Assembly (NCBI GenBank): GCA_023053685.1
Contig: JALIGW010000029.1
Location: 1,363,501-1,427,500, forward strand
DNA length: 64,000 nt
DNA from: Diadophis punctatus similis
Lineage: Eukaryota; Chordata; Lepidosauria; Squamata; Dipsadidae
Reading direction: 5' to 3'
The translations under genes and the position numbers were made by a program. Position 1 is the stretch's first letter. Every line of letters begins with the position of its first letter. The notes under the pieces were generated by a model. That model was not told where the DNA came from and made no database searches. It saw only the letters and a list, made by a program, of their open reading frames with translations. Of the stretch, positions 10,331 through 20,157 are shown piece by piece.

Positions 10331-12875
10331 TATTAAAAAAAAAAGCTCCAGTCAAATAGTTGTCTTTGACAATAGCATTTTCCTGCAATGAGAAAATTGC
10401 AGGAGAGAACAGCAGTTGTGAAGATTCTGGCTACTCAAAGGCATAGAATGCTATGAGGTTAGCCCAACTATTCAGTCTGGATATGATACAGTTCAACATG
10501 AGTACACTCCTTATTTGTGTACTGTATGTGGGCACATGTGCATGTTTGAGCACTCATGAATCCAGCTAATGGCTTTGCAGCATAAAGACGTTTAGACTGG
10601 GCTCTGTATTTATGCTCCTGTGCATGTGCATATTTATGCCTGCCCATGCGCGAGGAAGAAGAGACACCTCTCCCAAGTGCGCGGCCTTAGGTGAGGGGAA
10701 GCTGTGCTGACATTTTCTATTGCGCTCACGATAGTGTTGCTGCTCTGGTAGTTCTTCACAAATTGCATAAATATTCATTGGCAAATGTAAAGAAATTTGA
10801 CTGTCCCAAATGATTACACGCGCCTGCCCTGAAGGGCACAATTGCTCCCAGACTTGTAACTTGGAGGTGCTGGGGCCCACTGCTGAGATAGCTAATGCAA
10901 GGTGGATTAAAGCAGCAATCTAGGTATTGGGAGCAAGAGGCCATCCCAGCATGAGGTGCAATCCTGCAGCTAGATCCTGATGAGCTTGTCTTCCTCCCTC
11001 CCTTGCCCTCCCAAACCCCCCCAACCAGAGAGATAATATATAACATATGCGCATACCAAAATAGGAGGCGGTGGCTTATGTTCTATGTTGACACGTTTGA
11101 GGCTCCTTTAATTTTTTTTAAAAAATTGCTTTCATCATTGGCTAACAATGCTTGTCTCTCTATGTGCTTCGTATTGTCCCTTCAAGATTCCCCAAGTCTT
11201 TGGTACCTACCTAGAGGAGAGGAGACCGTATGGCAACTACCTGCTCTGGAAAGATTTGAGTAACTTCTATTTCTTTTCCCTTCTGAATCAATTTACCTCT
11301 TCCATCCCAAATATTCGTTTTTCCAGATGCTAGACATGTGTTTGTAGATGATGTGTTGCTAGTTTCTTTAGCTTGTATAAGCTTCTATTTTTCTGTTAAC
11401 AAAAAAAAAATCTTAAGAAAGACACTGATGGCCGCAGGAGTAACAGTTATGATTATATGATAATAGAAAAACATTTCTGAGTCCTCTTAACACTTTTCCA
11501 TCATGTTCAAATACGGAAGCTGTAAGAATAACCACTACAGTAAAAACAAACTCAGTTTCTTGGAGAAATGAGCAGAGTAAATGTTAAGAACCGAATTGAG
11601 CGCTGTGCTTTTGTTGGCTACCATAACCGAATATGGTGTTGCTTTGCAGGGAAAACTGCTTTAGATACTATTATTAAATCTTCATATATTGTACATGATG
11701 GTGTAGGCAAACACAAGTGTGCATGCTTGATATTTCAGGCCCACTGAAGTCCATGTTTTGTTTTGTTTTGTTTTGTTTTTTTAAGTTTTGTCTCTTATTG
11801 GTTCTGTCACCTACTGTCTTGGTAATAGGGAAAAAATGCAATATAGTAAATGAAATCCAGCTATTCTGTCCCTGTCATCTTGCATAGGAGAGAGATAAGC
11901 TGAACAGTCAAGTCAAGAATTCTGTGATAGCCTCTTCTTTGCCCAAACTTCAGAATAAATGGCTAAATGAAAGTCAGACATTGACAGGAAACAAAAAAAC
12001 TGGCATGGATAAATTGCAGAACTGATGAAGGTGTTCGGGAAAGGGAAGAAAGATAGTGCTATTTTACTTATTCTTTCCTGCTTTCCTAAAGTTTCCCACT
12101 CTGTCCTCAACAACCTCATGCATAATATTATTCGTACCGTCCCACCGTGCACTCCCTGCTTACTGCAGCCACTCACTAAATGCAACTTTCCTATAATATA
12201 TGGGGAATATAATTGAAGTGTATTTGGAAATGTAGTGAGAGTTACTACGGTACTTGCACAAACCAGGATTTATTGGGGATATATATTTTTCAAGTCAGTC
12301 AGTTCTGAATGCCTCCAGGGATGCCAACAAAAGGGAACTACCATCAGTTGTACATTCCGAGGGATTTACCCAATTGTGGGTGGAAGTAATCACTTTTACA
12401 CAGGGCTCAACTACTTCAAGTGGCAGGCAAGCATGCCATCATAAAAATATTGGCAGATAGGCGCCAGCTAACAGTGGGCCAGAGTTCCTTAGCAGATTTC
12501 TTCCTCCCTGCTGAAATGCTGTTACAAGTCTGTTGTAGAAGAGAGCAATAGAGAATGCAACTGAAGTAAATTAGACACACTATAAAGAGGGTGCCCGGAC
12601 TAGCAGTATTAACTAGAAAAAAAGCTGTTCAGCCAAGTTTCTGACTCATATTTCTTGGCAGGACTACGAAGATGACTGGAAGCTGGCCATTTCACTTCAC
12701 TTTTTTTTTAAGTACTCTACCATAAATGATCATTATTAACAATTCTGATGATCACATCCACATGAGAACTGTCAACTTAATAGAAATCCAAATGAATTGC
12801 TTCTTAGAGTAAATTCCGTAAGTTATTTTCCTAATGTTTAGTCTAGCTTTTCTTCCTAGTGTCTCTGGTCCAATG
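10331..12875. other. No recognised gene; candidate conserved segment near 10690-10860
   Basis: 2.5 kb without nameable repeats or coding exons. The part around 10750-10820 ('aattgcataaatattcatt') is AT-rich with homeodomain/POU-like words and no repeat character, so it may be a conserved non-coding element; this is only an impression. A (TTTTG)n patch lies at about 11757-11780. Confidence 0.25.
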
Positions 12876-12883
12876 CTATAGAC

Positions 12884-13334
12884 CAGGGATGGCGAACCTA
12901 TGGCACGCGTGCCACAGGTGGCACGCGGAGCCATATCTGAGGGCATGCGAGGCGTTGCCTTATGTCAGCTCCAGGGCGCATGCATGCACTGGCCAGCTAA
13001 TTTTTGGCCTTCTTCTCGGCCGTTTTCGCTCTCTCCAGGCTTCAGGAAAGCCTCCTGAACCCTGGGGATGGCAAAAAACGTCCCAACGGGCCACCCGGCA
13101 GTTTGGAAATGAACTTCCGGTTGGCTCCTTGGGCCATTTTTTGCTGTCCCCAAGCTTCAGGAGTCCAGAGGCTTCAGTGAGGCCTGTGCACATGCGCAGG
13201 GAGCAGCGGGGGGAGGTTGTACGCATGCACGGGGGGCAGCACGGAGGTTGTGCATATGTGGCAGGGGGAGGGCATGGGTGTGGGCATGCGCGCATCCTTT
13301 TGGCACGCAAGCCAAAAAAGGCTCGCCATCACTG
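12884..13334. mobile_element. hAT MITE (GATGGCGAACC family)
   Basis: Begins CAGGGATGGCGAACCTATG and ends AGGCTCGCCATCACTG; perfect 8-bp duplication CTATAGAC at 12876-12883 and 13335-13342. 451 bp, no transposase. Confidence 0.95.
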
Positions 13335-13842
13335 CTATAGACCAAAGTTCCTGATGGTTAGGCTGATATCAACAGTTTTAAGTTTACAGTAATTTTGATG
13401 GCGATTGCACACTTAGCAAAGGTCATTCTCAACAAGTATAACGTTCTTACATTATTAATTCTTAATTTGCTGAAACGTCTCTAAATCTCTTTATAGAACA
13501 TAGAATAACATGGTTGGAAGGGACCTTGGAGGTCTTCTAGTATAACTGCCTGCTCAAGCAGGAGATCTTATACTATTCCAGATAAATGGTTGTCCAATCT
13601 CTTCTTGAAAACCTCCAGTGATGGTGGCAAACCATTCCACTGATTAATTGTTCTCACTGTCAGGAAATTTCTTCTTACCGTGTTTCCCCGAAAATAAGAC
13701 AGGGGCTTATATTTTTTTGACCCCCAAAAAATGCCCCTGGCCTTATTTTGGGGGGATGGCTTATTATTTTTGGGGTGCAGGCAGGCCGCGACGCACCACT
13801 TACTGAAGTTCGGCAGCTCCGTGGTCTCTCGGCTAATCTGTT

Positions 13843-13945
13843 TAGGGGGAAAAAAATCTTGCATAGTGCAGAAACTCTTCTCGCGAGAATTAGCAAGTTC
13901 TCGAAGCGAGAAGAGTTTCTGCACTATGCAAGATTTTTTCCCCTA
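13843..13945. repeat. Hairpin 1 of the large element
   Basis: Arms containing 'aatcttgcatagtgcagaaa' and its complement face each other around 'gagaattagcaagttctc'. They lie directly inside the left terminal region. Confidence 0.9.
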
Positions 13946-13948
13946 GCC

Positions 13949-14737
13949 GAGGGAAACCCCAGAGCTGTCAAACTCCAGTAAGTGGTGCGTTTCGCGGTTC
14001 TGCGGAGTTTGGAGCTTTGGGGTGAAGGATGGGGCGGGGCGGCGAGCGAGCGACCGAGGTGGCGGCAGAAGGGGCAGCAGAAGAGCGCGGAGCCCAAGAG
14101 CGAGATCCCAGCGGTCAGCAGGAGCCCCGAGTAGAAAGCGCTGGCCGCTGTGCCCAGGCGGAACGGCTCCCCCTTGAGTTCGGAGCCCAGCGAAAAGCAC
14201 TTGAGACCCACCGGGGCGGCGCTCAGCGCGCAGGCAAGCAGGAGGTAGCTGGAGAGCGCGGCGCAGGCTCCCACTTCATCCTCCGCGTCTCCTCCGCTGC
14301 CTGCGCCTCCTCCTCCCTGCCTCGCCTCCTCCGCCTCCCTTCTGTCCTCCTCCTCCCGTGTCCTCCTCGCCGTCATCGGCCCTTGCCGGGGAGGCAGCCG
14401 CCACGTGTTGCGGGAACATAATGCTGGGGATGGCAGTGGCGAGAAGGGAGAGTCCCGAATGCGCCGCCACCGGTGCCGCCGTTGCTCTGGCTGCTACCGG
14501 CACAGCGGCCGCCGCTGTCACCGCTGCTTCCTCTCTGCAGGCAGCCGGCAAGAACGGCTCACGAACCAGCTTTTTCCTCCCCGCCCTGCTTCCTCCTGCT
14601 CTCTCTTATTGAAGCGGCTGCTGCGGCTGCTGCTCTCTTGCTCGCCGCCGCCGCTACTGCTGGGAGCCGATGAATTATTGATGGCAGCAAGTTCGAGGCA
14701 AAAGAGGGGCTTAGCTTAGTCGGGAGGATCTCTGTGC
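13949..14737 (-). pseudogene. Captured host-gene 5' end, left (inverted) copy; TMEM271-like N-terminus
   Basis: This is the left arm of a long inverted repeat whose right arm is 14812-15600; both are 789 bp and the symmetry axis is constant. Read on the minus strand it has a CpG-rich leader with Ala/Arg-type triplet runs, then a frame with 'GACAALSSYLLLACALSAAP', 'VGLKCFSLGSELKGEPFRLG' and 'FYSGLLLTAGISLLG'. That is two hydrophobic segments of a multi-pass membrane protein. From memory it recalls the N-terminus of vertebrate TMEM271; this is not verified. The initiator Met-Lys-Trp-Ser present in the right arm is replaced here by a short sequence difference. The gene part stops after 'FCCPFC', so it is a fragment and cannot give the full protein. 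Confidence 0.6.
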
Positions 14738-14811
14738 GCCAGCCGTGCCAAAGGGCGACTGGCAAGAGGTGGCTTTAAAACGCAGGAGTCAACACCCGTT
14801 ATTACAAAGAA

Positions 14812-15600
14812 GCACAGAGATCCTCCCGACTAAGCTAAGCCCCTCTTTTGCCTCGAACTTGCTGCCATCAATAATTCATCGGCTCCCAGCAGTAGCGGCG
14901 GCGGCGAGCAAGAGAGCAGCAGCCGCAGCAGCCGCTTCAATAAGAGAGAGCAGGAGGAAGCAGGGCGGGGAGGAAAAAGCTGGTGCGTGAGCCGTTCTTG
15001 CCGGCTGCCTGCAGAGAGGAAGCAGCGGTGACAGCGGCGGCCGCTGTGCCGGTAGCAGCCAGAGCAACGGCGGCACCGGTGGCGGCGCATTCGGGACTCT
15101 CCCTTCTCGCCACTGCCATCCCCAGCATTATGTTCCCGCAACACGTGGCGGCCGCCTCCCCGGCAAGGGCCGATGACGGCGAGGAGGACACGGGAGGAGG
15201 AGGACAGAAGGGAGGCGGAGGAGGCGAGGCAAGGAGGAGGCGGCGCAGGCAGCGGAGGAGACGCGGAGGATGAAGTGGAGTGTCCATGGAGCCTGCGCCG
15301 CGCTCTCCAGCTACCTCCTGCTTGCCTGCGCGCTGAGCGCCGCCCCGGTGGGTCTCAAGTGCTTTTCGCTGGGCTCCGAACTCAAGGGGGAGCCGTTCCG
15401 CCTGGGCACAGCAGCCGGCGCTTTCTACTCGGGGCTCCTGCTGACCCGCTCTTGGGCTCCGCGCTCTTCTGCTGCCCCTTCTGCCGCCACCTCGGTCGGT
15501 CGCTCGCCGCCCCGCCCCATCCTTCGCCCCAAAGCTCCAAACTCCGCAGAACCGCAAAACGCACCACTTACTGGAGTTTGACAGCTCTGGGGTTTCCCTC
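14812..15600 (+). pseudogene. Captured host-gene 5' end, right copy; TMEM271-like N-terminus
   Basis: Mirror of the left arm. A GC-rich leader (14812-15269) precedes an ATG at 15270 with the frame 'MKWSVHGACAALSSYLLL', then 'GLKCFSLGSELKGEPFRLG' and 'AGAFYSGLLLT'. This copy lacks about 12 bp present in the left arm after 'GLLLT', which drops the 'AGIS' part. It also has about 12 extra bases around the start codon, so arm lengths stay equal. The hydrophobic, small-residue-rich N-terminus suggests a signal-anchor and second membrane span. After 'SAPRSSAAP' the reading is no longer gene-like. Whether the leader still acts as a promoter is unknown. The TMEM271 link is from memory. Confidence 0.6.
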
Positions 15601-15690
15601 CACGGCAGCCCATTCTGAAAGAGAACGCCTCGCGAGGCTTTCAAAGTTCTCCAACTCGTGAGGCATTCTCTTTCAGAATGGGCTGCCGTG
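15601..15690. repeat. Hairpin 3 of the large element
   Basis: Arms 'cacggcagcccattctgaaa' and its complement at 15671-15690; the centre holds near-complementary 'gcctcgcgaggc' words. Confidence 0.9.
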
Positions 15691-15749
15691 GAGAGAAGAT
15701 CGAAGAACGCGATCGAGGTAGGAGGGTGTCCCTTCAAAATGCTTCAAAG

Positions 15750-15880
15750 TCCATCGAAGCATTTTAAAGGGATCTGTTTTGCCTGCCATGAAGGGAACCA
15801 ATGCTTGCCTCCTTTTCTTCGGGGAACATTGGTTCCCTTCATGGCAGGCAAAAGGGATCCCTTTAAAATGCTTTGAAGGA
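15750..15880. repeat. Hairpin 4 of the large element
   Basis: Imperfect inverted arms with 'gcctgccatgaagggaacca' on the left and 'tggttcccttcatggcaggc' on the right, extending outward through 'aagcattttaaaggga'. Outer limits are approximate. Confidence 0.85.
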
Positions 15881-15942
15881 CTTTGACCACCGGGCGGGGG
15901 ATGGGGGCGGGGCGCGACGTGAGTGAGGAAGGCGGTGACAGG

Positions 15943-16305
15943 GAAGCCGCGAACTTCCAGACGCTGGTAAAGTGAGCGCCTCGCAGCCCGGCCCTCCCCT
16001 GCATTCCCCCCCAAATTGATTATCTTACCAGCGTCTGGAAGTTCGTGGCTTCTCTTTTCAGCAGGTCTTTGCAGGGAAACTCCTTCAATGTAAAGGAGAA
16101 GTTCTCGCGAGTGCAAAAAGTTGTTAATTGGTTGCACTCGCGAGAACTTCTCCTTTACATTGAAGGAGTTTCCCTGCAAAGACCTGCTGAAAAGAGAAGC
16201 CACGAACTTCCAGACGCTGGTAAGATAATCAATTTGGGGGGGAATGCAGGGGAGGGCCGGGCTGCGAGGCGCTCACTTTACCAGCGTCTGGAAGTTCGCG
16301 GCTTC
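15943..16305. repeat. Hairpin 5: 173-bp arms, 17-nt spacer, exon-like words
   Basis: Arms 15943-16115 and 16133-16305 are nearly exact reverse complements (axis constant along the whole length), with a 17-nt spacer 16116-16132. In the rightward reading near 16218 the words 'cagacgctg|gtaaga' look like a splice donor after a frame reading 'LKEFPCKDLLKREATNFQ'. In the other orientation 'cttctcttttcag|cagg' looks like an acceptor. This suggests a second captured exon, but I do not recognise the peptide. Confidence 0.85.
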
Positions 16306-16720
16306 TCTTTTCAGCAGGTCTTTGCAGGGAAACTTCTTGAGAGATCTCTCTCTCTCTCTTTCGGGGCCAAAAGAGTGCCGCCGCAAAAAGAGCGGCTCCC
16401 GGCATGTCCCCCCCCCTTTCCCCCGGAAGTAGTGGGGGGGCTTATTTTCGGGGGGGGGCTTATTTAAAGGCATGTCCCGAAAAAGCCCTGTGGGGCTTAG
16501 TTTCGGGACATGTCTTATTTTCGGGGAAACACGGTAGTTCTAGGATGGAACTCTCTTTAATGATCTTTCCCCTGTTTCTTCTTGTCCTGCTCTCAGGTGC
16601 TTTGGAGAATAGGTTGACATATACACCTTCATTGTGAAAGCCCCTCCAGTACTGGAATACTGCTATTATGTCACGCCTTGCTCGTTTCTAGATGCTCACA
16701 AATCCACTACTTATTATCTT

Positions 16721-17047
16721 TTCCAGAATTTTTCCAGGTGTTGATGTCAATTTGGAAACATTTCTACTTGAATTACTTGTTAGTAAGCCACTTTGTCCTC
16801 TATTTGGTTCAGAATTGTGCTAAGGAAGATTTCTGCCCTTCATCTTTTAGGAAAATGTGTGTTATAAATTTAATACATTAATAAACAATCGGATTGACCT
16901 AAGAATTCAAAATTTTGTACTGAAATGAAAATAAGCGCACAAGGTTGACAACTGATATGCATGATTAAATAAGTGATTAGGTGTATCTTTCTCTCCTATG
17001 TTCCCATTATTGGGTTGATATGAGATTTACAGCTTATCGTTTGAATA
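16721..17047. other. No recognised feature
   Basis: AT-rich DNA between the CR1 fragment and a hAT MITE; nothing coding or repeated that I can name. Confidence 0.35.
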
Positions 17048-17055
17048 GATTAGAC

Positions 17056-17914
17056 CAGTGATGGTTAACCTTTTTTTGTTCGGATGCTAAAAGGGTGCAT
17101 GCGCGCCAGGGGCGAGTTGTTTACTTACCGAGACCGGTGCGCTTCTCCGTGTTTCTTCATGCTTCGTGCGCGCATGCTATGCGCACGCACACCCTCGCAC
17201 AATTTTGCTTCTGCACATGCGTGGAAGCAAAATCTCGCCGAAATCTCTCTCGCGCGCGCATCCCCTCCCGAGATTTTGGCACGATTTTACTTCCGCGCAT
17301 GCGCAGAAGCAAAATCGCCCAAAAATTCATTTAAGAAAATGGCGACACGCGTGACTGCCCGGTGGAGATGGTACCGGAGCAGTCGCGCGCAAATTGCATT
17401 AGCAAGGGTCCATACCGGAGCTACGCACTGGACCGCACCTGTAGGAATCCACCCCTGATGCGTGCGTGATAGCGCGCATACGCGTGCCCATACCCATAAT
17501 GCAATGCCCTTCCCCCCTCATGCGCGCACAACCCCCGCGCACTGCCCCCCCGCACATGCGCGCAGGCCTCAATGAAGCCTCCGGACTTCTGGTAGGCCCG
17601 TTGGGCTGTTTTTCGCCCTCCCCAGGCTTCAGGAGCCTGTGGATGGCAAAAAACAGCCCAACGGACCTAACTGAAGGTCATTCCAAACTTCCGGTAGGCC
17701 TGTTTGATCCATTTTTCCCCATCCACAGGCTCCGGAGGCTTTCCTGAAGCCTGGGGAGGGCAAAAACGGCCTCCCCCGCCCTCCGGAAGGCCAAAAATCA
17801 GCTGGCCAGCATGCACATCTGTGCTGGAGCTGACATAGGGCAACGACTCGTGTGCCCTCAGATATGGCTCCACGTGCCACCTGTGGCACACGTGCCATAG
17901 GTTCGCCATCACAG
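17056..17914. mobile_element. hAT MITE (GATGGCGAACC family), interrupted
   Basis: Begins CAGTGATGGTTAACCT and ends TAGGTTCGCCATCACAG, with a perfect 8-bp duplication GATTAGAC at 17048-17055 and 17915-17922. It is longer than its relatives because another hAT element sits at 17107-17457. Without it the element is about 500 bp. Confidence 0.9.
17107..17457. mobile_element. hAT MITE (GGTGGGTTCC family) nested in the preceding element
   Basis: Begins CAGGGGCGAGTTG and ends TAGGAATCCACCCCTG, the reverse orientation of the copies at 5156 and 22399. Flanks ATGCGCGC (17099-17106) and ATGCGTGC (17458-17465) match at 7 of 8. Confidence 0.8.
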
Positions 17915-17922
17915 GATTAGAC

Positions 17923-18495
17923 TGTTGTTTGCAAGTGTATACACTGATGAGTTATTTTTTGTACTTCTATGCATTTCTATCCTTGAATGCATTCCTGATA
18001 TCATCAGGTGATGAGTTTGACTTGAAGGAAAGTCTTTACAAGTACATTTACTGCTTAAGAGGCAGAGGAGCAGGCCTACCTACGGAAGCTTGCAGACTTG
18101 AAAGACTGATAGGATGAAGGGCTAGGCAGGCCTTGAAACCGATAGAATATTATTTATTGAGTCAGTGATTTCTTTCTCTTGCTGTCTGCTGGCCTTAAGA
18201 TTTGTGACTTGCTATTCACACTTTTCCTTCCACATGCTGATGCAAAATAATTTAAAGTGCAAATAATTTGGGGAGCTCTATAGTCCCTGGAATGCATGTA
18301 TACATTTGGATGGTGCTTATTTTGGGAATTGCATGTACTTGCACTTTATATCTGGCCCTACAATAGATATATGTCAGCCTTCATCCCATTCTTTACTTCT
18401 ATAGATCGGTTGGGCGATTGGAGGATCAGTGCTGGCTGTGTTTTCCCTACAACAGAGGGAGCCTCCAAGGGAGATGGTTGGTTAAGAAGTACATA
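17923..18495. other. No recognised feature
   Basis: Unique-looking DNA with no coding exon or nameable repeat. Confidence 0.35.
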
Positions 18496-18497
18496 TA

Positions 18498-19574
18498 CCT
18501 GTATTTTTCGGAGTATAAGACGCACCTTTTTATTCCCAAAAAGAGGGTCAAAAACTGGGTGCGTCTTATACTCCGAATGTAGCCCCCACCTGCCAGCCCG
18601 CCACTCAGCCTGGGGAGGAAAGCGTTTTCAGGCGGCAGCGCTGCGATCCCCTCCCCGATTCCAAAAACGGGGCATGCAACCGGCGCTGCCCGCCACCGGA
18701 AACGCGATGCTCGTCTTTGCCGAGAAGGACCCTCGCCACTCAGCCAGGGGAGGAAAGCGTTTTCAGGCGGCAGCGCTGCGATCCCCTCCCCGATTCCAAA
18801 AGGCTGAGTGGCGAGTGGCAGATGGGTGGAGGCTTCTTCAGCTCTGCAGCTTCCTTGGGGCAGCAGCAGGACAAGGACCCTCCAATCCGAGGCGCGGCTG
18901 ACCCCTGGGCGACTTGCATACCTGCGCGGCGGCGGTGGTGGCAAGTGATAACCTCCCCCCTCCCCTCCGTGAACGTCTGCGGCGCGCTGTCACTGCCGGC
19001 GGGCTCACGATCGGCCGGCTCAGGCTGGAAGGAGGGAAATAAAAAAATAAAAAAGCTCCTTCACTCTTAAAGGGGCTGCTGCCTCCTGAGGACGGGGGTG
19101 GCTCCCTGGAGATGGCTGATTGAGGGTCCTTCTCAGGCAGAGACCCCCGCGGCAGCAGGGGCTGAAATGCAACACCCTGAGCGGCGTGCAAAAAGTCTTT
19201 CTTCCAATTTTGGAATCGGGGAGGGAAGTGTTTTCGGGCTGCAGCCTGAAACGCAATGCTCTTTTTTTGCTTCTGCAATCACTTTTCTCCCCATTCCAAA
19301 AACAGGGCAAATGGTGGGGTGTCCATAGAAACCCCACCAAAGCCAGCAGATTTATTTCAAAGAGAGGGAGGGAGGAAGAGAGGGGGGGAGGGAGAGGAAG
19401 AGGGAGGGGAAGGGGGAGAGAGAGAGAGAGAGAGAGAGAGGAGGGGGGCATACCACAGTCACTTGCTAAAGTATTGAATGCTAGGTATGGCAGAATTGTT
19501 TTTTTCTTGTTTTGCTCCCCCAAAATTAAGGTGCGTCCTATATTCCGGTGCGTCCTATACTCCGAAAAATACGG
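18498..19574. mobile_element. TA-flanked element (GTATTTTTCGGAGTATAAG ends) with GC-rich interior
   Basis: Begins CCTGTATTTTTCGGAGTATA and ends with the complement, TCCGAAAAATACGG; TA target at 18496-18497 and 19575-19576. 1077 bp, no transposase. A 65-bp direct repeat ('gaggaaagcgttttcaggcg' words) lies at 18601-18666 and 18736-18800, with its opening words inverted at 18801-18819. A GA-rich purine tract lies at 19365-19446. The same ends bound the 343-bp element at 26552-26894, so this is an enlarged relative. Confidence 0.88.
19365..19446. repeat. Purine-rich (GA/GGGA) tract
   Basis: A nearly pure G/A strand with a final GA run, inside the preceding element. Confidence 0.9.
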
Positions 19575-19893
19575 TAACTGGTTTCCTGCTGAGGGCTGTG
19601 GGTGAGGGCATGTCTTTTGGAATTGGGATACAAGAAGTGTGGCCAGCATTCTTTTTGTGGTTTGGCGGCCTTCCAGGATGAATGAGGTCAACACTTTGGA
19701 CTCTGATTTTTTGGGAGGGTTGGGAGGGAGGTCTTAAGAGACAAAAATGTATCTTGATGTTTACAAATATTTAGATCATTGTTTCACCTATTAAAAGTAC
19801 TCAAATTTCTGCCAAAGCAAAATCTGGCCTTGCCAGGAATTGGTTTTGACTAGTTAAGATGGTGAGATGTTGCTTGATTGGGGACTTCTAGAC

Positions 19894-20027
19894 CAGGGGT
19901 GTCAAACCCACGTCATCATGGCAGCGTCACGTGACGTATCAGGACTTCCCCCCCTTTGCTAAACCGGGCATGGGCGTGGCCAGCGCGTGATGCATCCGGC
20001 CTGCGGGCCGGGAGTTTGACAGCCCTG
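19894..20027. mobile_element. Short hAT MITE (GGTGTCAAACC family)
   Basis: Begins CAGGGGTGTCAAACCC and ends GAGTTTGACAGCCCTG. The 8-mer TTCTAGAC flanks it at 19886-19893 and 20028-20035. 134 bp. Confidence 0.93.
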
Positions 20028-20035
20028 TTCTAGAC

Positions 20036-20149
20036 CAGGAGTCTCCAACCTTGGCAACTTTAAGCCTGGAGGACTTTAAGCCAGCTGGCTGGGGAATTCT
20101 GGGAGTTGAAGTCCTCCAGGCTTAAAGTTGTCAAGGTTGGAGACCCCTG
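20036..20149. mobile_element. Second, different hAT MITE (GAGTCTCCAACC family) in tandem
   Basis: Begins CAGGAGTCTCCAACCTTGG and ends CCAAGGTTGG... type complement closing in GGAGACCCCTG. The interior is a near-palindrome around 'ggggaattctgggagttg'. TTCTAGAC flanks it at 20028-20035 and 20150-20157, the first of which also ends the preceding element. 114 bp. Confidence 0.93.
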
Positions 20150-20157
20150 TTCTAGAC

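Larger units (their letters stand above)
13678..16534. mobile_element. Large TA-flanked multi-hairpin element carrying gene-like DNA
   Basis: Terminal inverted repeats CCGTGTTTCCCCGAAAATAA and its complement, with target TA at 13676-13677 and 16535-16536, as in Tc1/mariner-like insertions. It is 2857 bp and has no transposase. Inside are at least five inverted repeats in a row: 13843-13945, 13949-15600, 15601-15690, about 15750-15880, and 15943-16305. The interior is far richer in G+C than the flanks and looks like CpG-island and first-exon DNA. The insertion point is confirmed by the restored CR1. The architecture recalls Pack-TIR (gene-capturing) elements combined with foldback structure. 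The element at 23532-26341 has the same ends. Confidence 0.88.
13497..16720 (-). mobile_element. CR1 LINE 3' fragment, split by a large TA element
   Basis: On the minus strand this is the CR1 3' part: the C-terminal coding piece (conceptual 'FLTVRTINQWNGLP') and the tail carrying 'ggttggaagggaccttgg' on the plus strand. The pieces 13497-13677 and 16537-16720 join exactly when the element at 13678-16534 and one TA are removed. Limits at 16720 are approximate. Confidence 0.85.

Noticed and set aside
14937..15737. 266-codon minus-strand frame across the large palindrome
   Set aside because: It runs antisense to the captured gene part in that arm and crosses hairpins; Ala/Arg/Gly-rich because of CpG-rich DNA.
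17107..17457. Chimeric end of the surrounding hAT element
   Set aside because: A near-perfect 8-bp duplication shows it is a nested insertion, not a chimera.
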